The notes: generated by a model not told the origin, from the letters alone. A stretch of 64,000 nucleotides of DNA from UBA1258 sp963643225 (GCA_963643225.1 CAVIIX010000004.1:1-64000); one strand, 5' to 3'; shown: positions 7,279 to 16,683, counted from the stretch's first letter. A program made the numbers and translations.

Positions 7279-9057
7279 ATGAGGTATCCGGAGGAACTGG
7301 TTGAAGAGGTCAGACTTCGTAATGATATAGTGGACGTTGTGGGCAGCTACGTAAAGCTTCAGCGTAAGGGCTCGTCTTATTTCGGACTTTGCCCTTTTCA
7401 TTCTGAAAAATCCCCTTCCTTTTCCGTGTCTAAAGGGAAGCAGATGTATTACTGCTTTGGCTGCGGAGCAGGTGGAAATGTAATTTCCTTTGTCATGAAT
7501 TATGAAAATTTCACCTTCCAGGAGGCAGTTAAATTCCTTGCGGACAGGGCAGGGGTGAAGCTTCCGGAAATTGAATATTCTAAAGAGGCAAAGGAAAAGG
7601 AAGCTAAAAGAGTCAGGCTTTTAGAAGCAAACAGAGAAGCGGCGGCTTATTTTTATTATCAGCTACGGCATAAAAACGGAGAAGCAGGGTATAAATATTT
7701 AACAGGCAGAGGCTTAAGTGAAGAGACGATAAATAAATTTGGTCTTGGCTTTTCCTGTATGACAAGCAATGACTTAGTTAAATATTTAGAGTCAAAGGGG
7801 TATAAAGATGACCTCATAAAGGAAGCGGGACTTGCTTCTTTTGACGAAAAATACGGAATGCAGGATAAATTCTGGAACAGGGTAATGTACCCAATCCAGG
7901 ATGTCAATCATCGTGTAATAGGCTTCGGCGGCCGAGTTATGAGTGATGCAAAGCCTAAATACCTAAACTCCCCAGAAACTCCGATTTTTGATAAGAGCAG
8001 AAATCTTTACGGATTAAATTTTGCAAGAACCTCCCGTAAAAATCATTTTATTCTGTGCGAAGGCTACATGGACGTTATTGCCATGCATCAGGCAGGCTTT
8101 ACGGAAGCGGTGGCAAGCCTGGGTACGGCCTTTACTTTAGGACAGGCTAATATTTTAAGAAGGTATACGGATTCTGTGTATCTTGCCTACGACTCTGACG
8201 GAGCAGGCACAAGCGCTGCCCTGCGAGCAATCGGGATATTAAGAGACGCAGGCATGAGGGGAAAGGTAATAAATTTAAAGCCCTATAAGGATCCGGATGA
8301 ATTCATTAAAAACCTTGGAGCCAAGGCTTTTGAAGAACGTATTCAGAATGCCGAAAACAGCTTCTTTTTCGAAATAAGAATTTTAGAGCAGGACTTTAAT
8401 CTAAAGGACCCTGACGAACGCACGAAATTCATAAAGGAAATAAGCAACAGGCTTATGAATTTCCCAGATGAAATAGAGCGTGAAAATTATATGAGCGCCA
8501 TCTGTGAAAAATATCTAATTAATTTAGAGGCACTTAAAAAACTGGTGGCAGGAAATGCCGCAAGAAACGGTGGCGAATTTAAGCCGATTGAAAGACCGAA
8601 GCCTACAATCGCACGTAAAGAGGTCGATGCAGGCATCAAGAAAACTCAGAGACTGTTATTGACACTGCTTTCTGAAGAACCGGGCATTTACAAAAAAATA
8701 AAAGAGTATATAAGTCCTTCGGACTTTACAGATGAGCTTTACAATAAAGTAGCAACAGTACTTTTTAAAGACCTTGAGGAAGGCTCCCTAGACCCGGCCA
8801 AAATCGTGACACTGTTTTCAGAAGAACCAAAAGACCAGGCACTGGTTGCGGAAATATTTAATACAAAGCTTGAAGAGGTAGTTGAAAGGAAGGATAAAGA
8901 AACTGCTTTAAAGGACTATGTTGTGGCGATAAAGGAACACAGCAACAAGGTCATGAGCCAGAGACAAAGCCAGACCCTTGAAGACATGATGCAGGACATC
9001 GAACGGGCCAAGGCACTTGAAAAATTAAGAAAAATCACATTCCGACTGGATGAATAG
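7279..9057 (+). CDS. dnaG: DNA primase
   Basis: 592-residue primase that makes RNA primers at the replication fork. The N-terminal CHC2 zinc ribbon uses C38, H41, C59 and C62 (CPFHSEKSPSF, YYCFGCGAGG). The catalytic core follows, with the TOPRIM fold near residues 255-340 (ILCEGYMDVIAMHQAGF, then YDSDGAGTSAA carrying the metal-binding acids). The last 150 residues are the helicase-interaction region. It starts 13 bases after dgt with GGAGGGG just upstream and is followed closely by rpoD, the classic macromolecular-synthesis arrangement. Confidence 0.97.
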   Translation: MRYPEELVEEVRLRNDIVDVVGSYVKLQRKGSSYFGLCPFHSEKSPSFSVSKGKQMYYCFGCGAGGNVISFVMNYENFTFQEAVKFLADRAGVKLPEIEYSKEAKEKEAKRVRLLEANREAAAYFYYQLRHKNGEAGYKYLTGRGLSEETINKFGLGFSCMTSNDLVKYLESKGYKDDLIKEAGLASFDEKYGMQDKFWNRVMYPIQDVNHRVIGFGGRVMSDAKPKYLNSPETPIFDKSRNLYGLNFARTSRKNHFILCEGYMDVIAMHQAGFTEAVASLGTAFTLGQANILRRYTDSVYLAYDSDGAGTSAALRAIGILRDAGMRGKVINLKPYKDPDEFIKNLGAKAFEERIQNAENSFFFEIRILEQDFNLKDPDERTKFIKEISNRLMNFPDEIERENYMSAICEKYLINLEALKKLVAGNAARNGGEFKPIERPKPTIARKEVDAGIKKTQRLLLTLLSEEPGIYKKIKEYISPSDFTDELYNKVATVLFKDLEEGSLDPAKIVTLFSEEPKDQALVAEIFNTKLEEVVERKDKETALKDYVVAIKEHSNKVMSQRQSQTLEDMMQDIERAKALEKLRKITFRLDE

Positions 9058-9070
9058 AAGAGGAGCGAAA

Positions 9071-10186
9071 ATGGACGAGAACACACAGGAAAAGTACGAG
9101 GAGAGAGTAAAGGAATTTCTCGCACATTGCAAAAAGAAAAAAAACGTAATTGAATATCATGAAATCACTGATTTTTTTGGAGATTTAAATCTTGAAGAGG
9201 AACAGTACGATAAGATTATGGAGGTTTTGGAAACCTCCGGCGTCGACATTATGCAGCTTCCGGAAGAGGAAGAGGTAGACGACGAATTCTTACCAGATGA
9301 TGACAGCTTTGAAGAGGTGGATGTTGAAAACATCGATTTATCGGTTCCGGAAGGTGTCAGCATTGAAGACCCTGTCAGAATGTATTTAAAGGAAATCGGT
9401 AAGGTACCGCTTTTAAGTGCCGACGAAGAAATAGAGCTTGCAAAGAGAATGGAGGAAGGCGACGAGGACGCAAAGAAGCGTCTTGCAGAGGCTAACTTAC
9501 GTCTTGTTGTATCGATTGCAAAAAGATATGTAGGTCGTGGAATGCTTTTCCTTGACCTTATTCAGGAAGGCAATCTGGGTTTAATTAAGGCGGTTGAAAA
9601 ATTCGATTACCGGAAGGGATACAAATTTTCAACCTATGCTACCTGGTGGATTCGTCAGGCTATTACAAGAGCCATTGCGGATCAGGCACGTACCATCAGA
9701 ATTCCGGTACATATGGTTGAAACCATCAATAAACTTATCAGAGTGTCAAGACAGTTACTTCAGGAATTAGGCCGCGAGCCTACCCCCGAAGAAATTGCTG
9801 CAGAAATGAACATGCCTGTTGAACGTGTGCGTGAAATCTTAAAGATTTCCCAGGAGCCTGTTTCCCTTGAAACACCTATAGGTGAAGAGGAGGATTCACA
9901 CCTTGGAGACTTTATTCAGGACGAGCAGGTGCCGGTTCCGGCAGACGCTGCAGCCTTCACACTTTTAAAGGAACAGCTGGTAGAGGTGTTAGGCACCCTG
10001 ACAGACAGAGAGCAGAAGGTATTGCGCTTAAGATTTGGTCTTGATGACGGAAGAGCCCGCACGCTTGAAGAGGTTGGCAAGGAATTTAACGTTACCCGTG
10101 AACGTATCCGTCAGATTGAAGCAAAGGCCTTAAGAAAGCTTCGTCATCCCAGCCGTTCAAAGAAGCTTAAGGACTATTTGGACTAA
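9071..10186 (+). CDS. rpoD: Primary RNA polymerase sigma factor
   Basis: 371-residue housekeeping sigma factor (RpoD/SigA). All conserved regions are visible: an acidic N-terminal part, region 1.2 (DPVRMYLKEIGKVPLL), region 2 (FDYRKGYKFSTYATWWIRQ), region 3, and region 4.2 with the -35 recognition helix (VTRERIRQIEAKALRKLRH). An in-frame ATG at 9050 overlaps the primase end, but AGAGGAG at 9059-9065 points to ATG at 9071. The stop overlaps the first base of trmK. The TTGACA/TATAAT-like promoters seen elsewhere in the window fit its specificity. Confidence 0.97.
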   Translation: MDENTQEKYEERVKEFLAHCKKKKNVIEYHEITDFFGDLNLEEEQYDKIMEVLETSGVDIMQLPEEEEVDDEFLPDDDSFEEVDVENIDLSVPEGVSIEDPVRMYLKEIGKVPLLSADEEIELAKRMEEGDEDAKKRLAEANLRLVVSIAKRYVGRGMLFLDLIQEGNLGLIKAVEKFDYRKGYKFSTYATWWIRQAITRAIADQARTIRIPVHMVETINKLIRVSRQLLQELGREPTPEEIAAEMNMPVERVREILKISQEPVSLETPIGEEEDSHLGDFIQDEQVPVPADAAAFTLLKEQLVEVLGTLTDREQKVLRLRFGLDDGRARTLEEVGKEFNVTRERIRQIEAKALRKLRHPSRSKKLKDYLD

Positions 10187-10875
10187 TGAATTTATCCATT
10201 CGATTAAAGGCGGTTTCGGATACGGTTTTAAAGTGTGATACGGCAGCAGACATAGGCTGCGACCACGGTTACGTATCCATAGACCTAGCCGACAGACAAA
10301 TTGCATCAAGAATAATTGCCTGTGACGTAAATACCGGTCCGCTTGAGGCTGCAAAAGAAAACATAGCCCTTCATAATCTTGAAAACGTAATCGAAACAAG
10401 GCTATCGGACGGCTTAGACAAAATTAAGGAAAGTGATCACGTAAACGCAATAATTATTGCGGGTATGGGCGGAGCCCTGATGACAAGGATTTTGGAAGAG
10501 GGCAAGGAAATAGTTTCTTTTGCAGATCAGTTAATATTACAGCCTCAGTCGGAGCTGTTTCTTGTAAGGAAATGGTTAAGGAATAACGGCTATAATATAG
10601 ACAGCGAAAAAATGGTCAAGGACGCGGGAAAATACTATTTTATCATGGACGCAAGGCACAAGGAGAGTAAGGAATATGAGCCAAGGCTTCAGAAAATCTA
10701 TGACAATTATTCTGAATACCTAATCAAAACAAAAAATGCAATTTTAAAGGAATATTTACAAAAGGGGTTAGAAAACAATACAGGGTATATGGCAGGCATA
10801 GCGCCTGACAGACAGAAGGAGCTTCAGGATAAGACAGAATTAATCAAATCAGCTCTTGCATTAATGGAAGCTTAG
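10186..10875 (+). CDS. trmK: tRNA (adenine-22-N1)-methyltransferase
   Basis: 229-residue SAM-dependent methyltransferase that, in the family, methylates N1 of A22 in tRNA. Motif I reads DIGCDHGYVSIDLA (about residues 20-33) and the catalytic-side loop IIAGMGGALM follows near residue 90; QPQSELFLVRKWL is also typical. The ATG overlaps the rpoD stop, so it is co-translated. rpoD-trmK adjacency is common in Firmicutes. Confidence 0.88.
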   Translation: MNLSIRLKAVSDTVLKCDTAADIGCDHGYVSIDLADRQIASRIIACDVNTGPLEAAKENIALHNLENVIETRLSDGLDKIKESDHVNAIIIAGMGGALMTRILEEGKEIVSFADQLILQPQSELFLVRKWLRNNGYNIDSEKMVKDAGKYYFIMDARHKESKEYEPRLQKIYDNYSEYLIKTKNAILKEYLQKGLENNTGYMAGIAPDRQKELQDKTELIKSALALMEA

Positions 10876-10909
10876 GGCTTTTAGAAGCAAGGCTTAAGGA
10901 GGGTAATTA

Positions 10910-12565
10910 ATGGCAACACTTAAGGTTAATGGTGTTACAAAGCAATATCCGGACGGTATTACCTTTGAAACGGTGGCTATGGATTATCAGAGTGAGTACA
11001 ACGATACAATCGCTTTGGTAAAAGAAAATTCAAAAATAAGAGAGCTTTTTAAGACCTCGAATAAGGATGCGGACCTTGAATTCATCACGCTTTCAGATTC
11101 GATTGGCCACAAGGCATATGCAAGAAGTGCCATCATGCTTTTAATGAAGGCTTTCTGGGACGTTACTGACAAAAATCCAGATAAGCGATTAAAGGTTGAA
11201 TTTGTCATCGGTAACGGCTATTATGTATCGGTTAAGGGTGAGGTTAAGGTGGACGACGCCCTTGTTAAAAGGATTAAAGACAGAATGGAAGCCCTTGTAA
11301 AAGAGGACCTTCCCTTCTTTAAGCAGAGTATGGCAAAGGAAGAGGCTGTCAAAATCTTTACCGATATGAAGCTTCAGGATAAGGTGAGCTTGTTTAAATA
11401 CAGAAGAAGCGCTTTGGTAAACGTATACTGTCTTGAAGATTATTATGATTATTTTTATGGCTATATGCTTCCATCTACCGGAAAAGTAAAGTGGTTTGAT
11501 TTGTTTGCCTACGACGAGGGCTTCATGCTTACGATTCCGCGTCAGGAGACACCTACGGTTTTAGCACCCTTTGATGACAGACCTCATTTATTCAATACTT
11601 TAAAGGAGTCTACAGAGTGGAACGAAAAATTAGGGGTAAGTACTGTAGGTCAGTTAAATGATGCAATCTGCAGAGGCGACATTAATGATTTAATACTTGT
11701 ACAGGAAGCCTTACAGGAACGCAAAATCGGTGCTATTGCAGAGGAAATCGTGAAGCGTGGCGGTGTTAAATTCGTTATGATTGCAGGCCCTTCATCATCA
11801 GGCAAGACCACCTTCTCACACAGACTTTCCGTAGAATTGCGTACCTACGGCTTAAAGCCTCATCCTATAGGCGTTGACGATTATTTTGTAGACAGAGAAA
11901 AGACTCCAAAGGATGCAAACGGAGACTACAATTTCGAATGCCTTGAGGCAATTGACGTTGAACAGTTTAACAAGGATATGACCGCTTTACTAAGAGGCGA
12001 GAGAGTAGAGCTTCCCACCTTTAATTTTAAGACGGGTAAGCGTGAATATAAGGGTAACTTTAAACAGCTTGGCAAGGATGACATACTTGTAATCGAGGGT
12101 ATTCACGGACTTAATCCAAGGATGAGCTATTCTTTGCCCAATGAAAGTAAATTTGAAATTTATATTTCAGCTTTAACCAGCATTAATATTGACGAGCATA
12201 ACCGCATCCCCACTACCGACGGAAGACTTTTCCGCCGTATGGTAAGAGATGCCCGCACCCGTGGCACCAGCGCTAAAAACACCATTAAGATGTGGCCAAG
12301 CGTACGTCGCGGCGAGGAGGAAAACATCTTCCCCTTCCAGGAATACGCGGATGTTATGTTCAACTCAATCTTAATATATGAGCTTGCAGCATTTAAAACC
12401 TATGCAGAGCCTTTGTTGTTTGAAATTACAAAGGAGGATCCGGAATACGACGAAGCCAAGAGATTACTTAAATTCCTTGAATATTTCGTGGCATTGGATC
12501 CAAAGGTAGTACCTAATAATTCTATATGCAGGGAATTCATTGGAGGAAGCTACTTCAACGTATAG
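10910..12565 (+). CDS. Nucleoside (uridine) kinase with TGS domain
   Basis: 551-residue two-part protein. The N-terminal 60 residues form a TGS-like domain (LKVNGVTKQYPDGITF), followed by a threonyl-tRNA-synthetase-like second domain; the C-terminal half is a P-loop kinase of the PRK/uridine kinase family with Walker A GPSSSGKT at 293-300 and GVDDYFVDREKTP as the substrate segment. Such fusions are widely annotated as nucleoside kinases in Firmicutes, but the substrate and the purpose of the TGS part are unproven. GGAGG lies 7 bases before the ATG. It is the last gene before rnpB. Confidence 0.82.
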   Translation: MATLKVNGVTKQYPDGITFETVAMDYQSEYNDTIALVKENSKIRELFKTSNKDADLEFITLSDSIGHKAYARSAIMLLMKAFWDVTDKNPDKRLKVEFVIGNGYYVSVKGEVKVDDALVKRIKDRMEALVKEDLPFFKQSMAKEEAVKIFTDMKLQDKVSLFKYRRSALVNVYCLEDYYDYFYGYMLPSTGKVKWFDLFAYDEGFMLTIPRQETPTVLAPFDDRPHLFNTLKESTEWNEKLGVSTVGQLNDAICRGDINDLILVQEALQERKIGAIAEEIVKRGGVKFVMIAGPSSSGKTTFSHRLSVELRTYGLKPHPIGVDDYFVDREKTPKDANGDYNFECLEAIDVEQFNKDMTALLRGERVELPTFNFKTGKREYKGNFKQLGKDDILVIEGIHGLNPRMSYSLPNESKFEIYISALTSINIDEHNRIPTTDGRLFRRMVRDARTRGTSAKNTIKMWPSVRRGEEENIFPFQEYADVMFNSILIYELAAFKTYAEPLLFEITKEDPEYDEAKRLLKFLEYFVALDPKVVPNNSICREFIGGSYFNV

Positions 12566-12573
12566 AATGCTGA

Positions 12574-12600
12574 TTATAGGTAGCTTTTAGCTGCCTATAA
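12574..12600 (+). other. Hairpin between the kinase gene and rnpB
   Basis: 11-bp stem TTATAGGTAGC / GCTGCCTATAA (one G-T pair) with a TTTTA loop, starting 9 bases after the kinase stop. No T run follows, so it is not a standard terminator; it may be a processing or weak termination site before RNase P RNA. Confidence 0.5.
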
Positions 12601-12623
12601 ATGTTGACAATTCAAGATTAATA

Positions 12624-12969
12624 GTGAGTAGGACAGGTGATCGCGGCTGCAGAAATGCAGGTGAGGAAAGTCCGGGCTTCATAGGGCAGGATGCCGGATA
12701 ACGTCCGGTGGAGGTGACTCCCAGGCCAGTGCAACAGAAATAAACCGCCCCGTCAGGGGTAAGGGTGGAAAGGCAGTGTAAGAGACTACCGTGCGTGTGG
12801 TAACATACGTAGCCATGTAAACCCCATCCGAAGCAAGACCAAGACGCGAAAGCGCGGAAACTATAGCTTTGCCCGAGCTGTTTCCAGGTAGGTCGCTTGA
12901 AGTTAGTGGTAACATTAACTCTAGAAAGATGATCACCCTCGACATAACCCGGCTTATAGTCCTGCTCAC
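12624..12969 (+). ncRNA. rnpB: RNase P RNA, class A
   Basis: About 346 bases with the class A landmarks: GAGGAAAGTCCGGGCTTC near the 5' end (CR-I), the AGGGTGGAAAGGCAG segment, GTAAACCCCATCCGAAGCAAGACCAA in part (CR-IV region), and the closing GACATAACCCGGCTTATAG. The ends GTGAGTAGGAC and GTCCTGCTCAC pair to form helix P1, fixing the limits. It is the catalytic RNA that matures tRNA 5' ends. A lipoprotein gene starts only 13 bases downstream with no terminator between. Confidence 0.95.
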
Positions 12970-12982
12970 CTTTAATAAACTT

Positions 12983-13648
12983 ATGAAAAAGAAAATTTTT
13001 GTTTTGGGAATGGTTTTTCTTTTGCTGATGACGGCTTGCACAAAGGCAACAGAAAAAACAGAAGAAGAAATAATTTTATCGCTTTTGGACCAAACGGTCA
13101 TGATTACTGTTGGGGAATACAGAGCCAGCGGTGTTATAATTAAGGAAACCGATGAAAATATAATCATTGCATCTGTAGCACATTTACTGTCCGGATACGA
13201 CCAGGGAATTATTTCCTTTAATCAGGGCAAGGTGGGCTTTGCGGATGTATTTTACTGTGACGATGTAAGTGACATTGCGCTTTTGTCCATGGCAAAAGAA
13301 AACCTGGAGGAAGACTTTATTGCGCTTATAAAGACGGCAGTAATCGATATGGATAAATATGAGGCGTTAAAGGACGCAGATACTGTATTCTTAGTGGGTT
13401 CTGCCACGGGAGTGTCGGAAAACGTTATGAAAGGGACATTTAAACAGAAGGACTATTACGTGCCGGAATTTGACGAATACCTTTTGTATTTATATTGCGA
13501 TGCCTTTGAGGGCATGAGCGGCGCCGGATGCTACACAGATGAAGGCGTTTTGATAGGGCTTGTGACTGCAGGCTCTGAAAACAGTGAAGTAGTATGCATA
13601 CCTGTTAAGGACTACATAGAGAAAATGGAGGAATTAAAAGTAAAATGA
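12983..13648 (+). CDS. Trypsin-like serine protease-fold lipoprotein
   Basis: 221-residue surface protein. The first 19 residues are a lipoprotein signal (FLLLMTAC, lipidated C19). The rest resembles a degP/trypsin-like fold with a plausible triad: H67 (SVAHLL), D97 (SDIALL) and S179 (EGMSGAG), the last in GMSGAG instead of the usual GNSGGP. There is no PDZ domain. A much longer in-frame opening exists upstream but it runs through RNase P RNA; the signal peptide fixes ATG 12983. There is no ribosome site, which is odd. Its TGA overlaps the next ATG. Protease activity is inferred, not certain. Confidence 0.7.
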   Translation: MKKKIFVLGMVFLLLMTACTKATEKTEEEIILSLLDQTVMITVGEYRASGVIIKETDENIIIASVAHLLSGYDQGIISFNQGKVGFADVFYCDDVSDIALLSMAKENLEEDFIALIKTAVIDMDKYEALKDADTVFLVGSATGVSENVMKGTFKQKDYYVPEFDEYLLYLYCDAFEGMSGAGCYTDEGVLIGLVTAGSENSEVVCIPVKDYIEKMEELKVK

Positions 13649-14760
13649 CAAAAATTGATATCGTATCAGGGTTCCTTGGAGCCGGCAAAACAACATTAAT
13701 TAAAAAGCTTTTAGCTGAAGCTTTAAAGGGCACAAAGGTAGTGCTTATTGAAAATGAATTCGGTGAAATCGGCGTAGACGGCGGCTTTTTAAAGGACGCA
13801 GGCATCGAAATAAGAGAAATGAACTCAGGCTGCATATGCTGTTCACTTGTAGGTGACTTTACCACATCCTTACAGGAGGTTATTGAAAAATACTCTCCGG
13901 AACGTGTACTTATTGAGCCCTCAGGCGTTGGTAAATTATCAGACGTACAGCGTGCGGTTTTAAAGGCTTCAGAAGCTGCAGGAGTTGAACCCGGTTCTTC
14001 AGTAGCAGTTGTTGATGCTTCTAAATGTAAGATTTACATGAAGAATTTCGGTGAATTCTTTATAGACCAGATTGAGCATGCAGGCACCATTATTTTAAGC
14101 CGTACACAGGGTATGGACGAGTCAAAGCTTAGTAAGGTTGTTGAAATGATAAGAGAGCACAATAAGGATGCCAAAATCGTAACAACACCATGGGATGAGC
14201 TTACAGGCGCTTATATTTTGGATACTTTCGAGGCAGTTACCTCTTTTGAAGAAGAATTACTTGAAGAATTTAAGCATGAGCAGGAACATCATCATCATCA
14301 CGACGATGACGAGGATGACGAATGCTGCCATCATCACCACCATGATGAGGATGAAGATGAGCATGAATGCTGCCATCATCACCACCATGACGAGGATGAA
14401 GATGAGCATGAGCATGAACATGAGCACGGTGAAGAGTGCACCTGCGGCTGTCACGACCATGACCATCACCACCACCATCATGCAGATGAAGTATTTACAA
14501 GCATTGGCTTTGAAACGGCTTCTAAATATACAAAAGCAGATGTTAAGGCAATTTTAGAGGCTTTAGAGGATGATAAGAAATACGGTCTGGTATTAAGAGC
14601 AAAGGGTATGCTTCCTTCAGAAGGCTCTGAATGGGTATATTTTGATTACACACCCGGCGAAATCAATGTACGTGGCGGAAGCCCGGAATATACAGGTAAG
14701 ATTTGTGTAATCGGTTCTGAACTTAAGGAAGATGCAATTAAGGAATTGGTATTAAAATAA
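13645..14760 (+). CDS. G3E family (COG0523/CobW-like) metallochaperone GTPase with His-rich loop
   Basis: 371-residue P-loop GTPase. Walker A is GFLGAGKTT (9-17) and the metal-binding CxCC motif is C63-x-C65-C66 (NSGCICCSL), both diagnostic of COG0523 proteins that insert or handle zinc, nickel or cobalt. Residues about 210-275 are an extended His/Asp/Glu/Cys tract (HHHHHDEDEDEHE units and ECTCGCHDHDHHHHHH), then a CobW C-terminal domain (residues 280-371). It overlaps the upstream and downstream genes by 4 and 1 bases and is followed by a second G3E protein. Zinc is the likely metal by family; no Zur box is obvious. Confidence 0.85.
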   Translation: MTKIDIVSGFLGAGKTTLIKKLLAEALKGTKVVLIENEFGEIGVDGGFLKDAGIEIREMNSGCICCSLVGDFTTSLQEVIEKYSPERVLIEPSGVGKLSDVQRAVLKASEAAGVEPGSSVAVVDASKCKIYMKNFGEFFIDQIEHAGTIILSRTQGMDESKLSKVVEMIREHNKDAKIVTTPWDELTGAYILDTFEAVTSFEEELLEEFKHEQEHHHHHDDDEDDECCHHHHHDEDEDEHECCHHHHHDEDEDEHEHEHEHGEECTCGCHDHDHHHHHHADEVFTSIGFETASKYTKADVKAILEALEDDKKYGLVLRAKGMLPSEGSEWVYFDYTPGEINVRGGSPEYTGKICVIGSELKEDAIKELVLK

Positions 14761-15683
14761 TGAAATCGGTATTTGTAATTAACGGATTTTTGGATTCTGG
14801 TAAAACACAATTTATAAGCTATACTCTGGCTCAGCCTTATTTTCGCACAAAGGGCACAACCCTTTTGATTGTATGCGAGGAGGGTGAAGAGGAATATGAT
14901 GAGGTGTTACTTAAAGCTACCAACACCCTTATGGTGGTGGCAGAGGATGAATCGGAGATAACTCCCGATAAGCTTATAGAGCTTGATAAAAAATATAAGC
15001 CCTCAAGAATCATCTTTGAATATAACGGAATGTGGAATTTTAAAAATTTTAGGCTTCCTTTTCTTTGGAAGCTTGAGCAGCAGATTTCACTTATAGATGC
15101 CTCTACCTTTGAGCTTTACTATCAGAATATGAGATCTCTTTTATCCGAAATGTTAAGAAAATCAGAGCTTATAATTTTTAACCGCTGTGATAACATTACG
15201 GAAAAGCTTCCTACCTTCAAAAGAAACGTTAAGGCCCTGAACCAGATGGCTGAAATTGTCTTTGAAGATAAGGACGGAGAAGTAAACACCACCCTGGATG
15301 AAGAGCTTCCCTATGATGTCACAAAGGATTTAATCGAACTTACGGATGACACTTACGGCATCTGGTATCTTGATGCTTTAGACAATCTTGAAAGATATAT
15401 GGGAAAGACAATTTCTTTCACGGCTTCAGCACTTGTACCTGGAAATTTTGCAAAGGGATATTTTGTGCCGGGCAGAGCCATTATGACCTGCTGCGCCGAG
15501 GATATTCAGTTTTTAGGCTTTGCCTGCAAATACGACGGCGAAGTAAAGGACCATTCCTGGGTGAAGGTTACGGCGACTCTAGGAAGAGAATATTTTGAAG
15601 GCTATCAGGGAGAAGGCCCTATGCTTAAGGCTGTTAAGGTAGAGCCCTGCAGGGCTCCCAAACAGGAAGTTTTGACATTTTAG
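14760..15683 (+). CDS. Second G3E-type GTPase with a DUF1980-like C-terminus
   Basis: 307-residue protein whose N-terminal half is a diverged CobW/G3E domain with Walker A GFLDSGKTQ (9-17) and a loss of the CxCC motif. The C-terminal 90 residues (FTASALVPGNFAKGYF, then RAIMTCCAEDIQFLGF) resemble the C-terminal domain of DUF1980/TIGR03943 proteins, which I know as partners of G3E GTPases and a permease in metal-stress loci. It overlaps the preceding GTPase gene by one base, so the two are probably made in equal amounts and may work as a pair. The domain call on the C-terminus is from a short motif. Confidence 0.65.
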   Translation: MKSVFVINGFLDSGKTQFISYTLAQPYFRTKGTTLLIVCEEGEEEYDEVLLKATNTLMVVAEDESEITPDKLIELDKKYKPSRIIFEYNGMWNFKNFRLPFLWKLEQQISLIDASTFELYYQNMRSLLSEMLRKSELIIFNRCDNITEKLPTFKRNVKALNQMAEIVFEDKDGEVNTTLDEELPYDVTKDLIELTDDTYGIWYLDALDNLERYMGKTISFTASALVPGNFAKGYFVPGRAIMTCCAEDIQFLGFACKYDGEVKDHSWVKVTATLGREYFEGYQGEGPMLKAVKVEPCRAPKQEVLTF

Positions 15684-15738
15684 GATTTACAGCACTTTAT
15701 AAGGAAATTTTAAGGTTTACCGAATAGGAGAATTAAAT

Positions 15739-16683
15739 ATGATACCTTATTCTTATACCCAGTTAGTTTTCTTTTTCTTTGTGTATTGCTTTATCGGCTG
15801 GTGTATTGAGACCACCTGGGTTTCACTGCATCAGAAAAAATTTGTAAACCGCGGCTTTATGCGCGGTCCCTTCATTCCGATTTACGGCTTTGGCGCAATG
15901 GCACTTTTGCTTGTGGGGACACCGTTGCTTGAATGGCCTATAGCCGTTTTCTTTGGAGGACTTTTGGCTGCAAGTTTGCTTGAATATTTTACCGGTATGG
16001 CAATGGAGGCGATTTTTAAGGTGCGTTACTGGGACTATTCAGACAAACCCCTTAATATAAACGGCCACGTGTGTCTTGGCACAAGCCTTGCCTGGGGGTT
16101 ACTTGCTCTTTTGGAAGACTATTTTTTACATAAGCCAATAGAAGCCTTAAGCGAATATTTAACCTTAAAAGAGCTTAATCTGATTACCATGGCGGTGGGA
16201 GTTTATTTCATCGTAGACTTAACTCTTTCCTTCAAGGCAGCCTTCGATTTACGCGATATGATTATAAAGATGGAGAAGGCAAAGGAGGAATTGCGTCTTA
16301 TGCAGAAGCGTCTGGACGTGGTGCTTGCTGTTGCAAATGCTGACGCAGAAGCCTTTGTTGAAGGACGTAAGGAAAAATACGAGGAGCGCAAGGAAAAGGC
16401 TCAGGATATCGCCCGTGATATTGAAGAAAAACTTGATGAACTCAAAAAGCGAATGGAAGCGGCTCCTATGGAATATGCTGAGACTGCAAAAGAAGAATTT
16501 GCTCAATTCAGAGAACGTCTCACAGAACACCGTGCCAATCACTTTGGCTTTACAGCCTTTAAGGATATGTACAAGCGCGGCACTATTTTAGGCAACCCCA
16601 CAATGGCTTCTAAAAAATTTAAGGATTCTCTTGATACATTAAAAGGCTATGTGTCAGAAAAATCCGAAAAAAAGGATAAATAA
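15739..16683 (+). CDS. Putative ABC-transporter type IV (CmpB-like) membrane protein
   Basis: 314-residue membrane protein of the ABC_trans_CmpB type. The N-terminal signature YCFIGWCIETTWVSL then FVNRGFMRGPFIPIYG matches this family; five to six helices fill residues 1-175. The remaining 140 residues are charged and helical (MEKAKEELRLMQKRLDVV, EEKLDELKKRMEAA), predicted coiled coil in the cytoplasm. AGGAG lies 9 bases before the ATG. The function of the family is not established and no ATPase gene lies next to it. It ends one base before the next gene. Confidence 0.75.
   Translation: MIPYSYTQLVFFFFVYCFIGWCIETTWVSLHQKKFVNRGFMRGPFIPIYGFGAMALLLVGTPLLEWPIAVFFGGLLAASLLEYFTGMAMEAIFKVRYWDYSDKPLNINGHVCLGTSLAWGLLALLEDYFLHKPIEALSEYLTLKELNLITMAVGVYFIVDLTLSFKAAFDLRDMIIKMEKAKEELRLMQKRLDVVLAVANADAEAFVEGRKEKYEERKEKAQDIARDIEEKLDELKKRMEAAPMEYAETAKEEFAQFRERLTEHRANHFGFTAFKDMYKRGTILGNPTMASKKFKDSLDTLKGYVSEKSEKKDK

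Noticed and set aside
12604..12609. Perfect TTGACA before rnpB as a -35 box
   Set aside because: A start from it would fall inside the mature RNA, and no -10 box lies 16-18 bp downstream.
12869..12982. Upstream in-frame extension of the protease-like lipoprotein
   Set aside because: The extra codons are inside RNase P RNA; the signal peptide begins at 12983.
12679..13167. 162-codon minus-strand open frame
   Set aside because: It lies over RNase P RNA and the lipoprotein gene; no ribosome site and no recognisable protein.
14195..14557. 120-codon plus-strand frame rich in Met, Ile and Thr
   Set aside because: It is the shifted frame of the His-rich codons in the GTPase gene.
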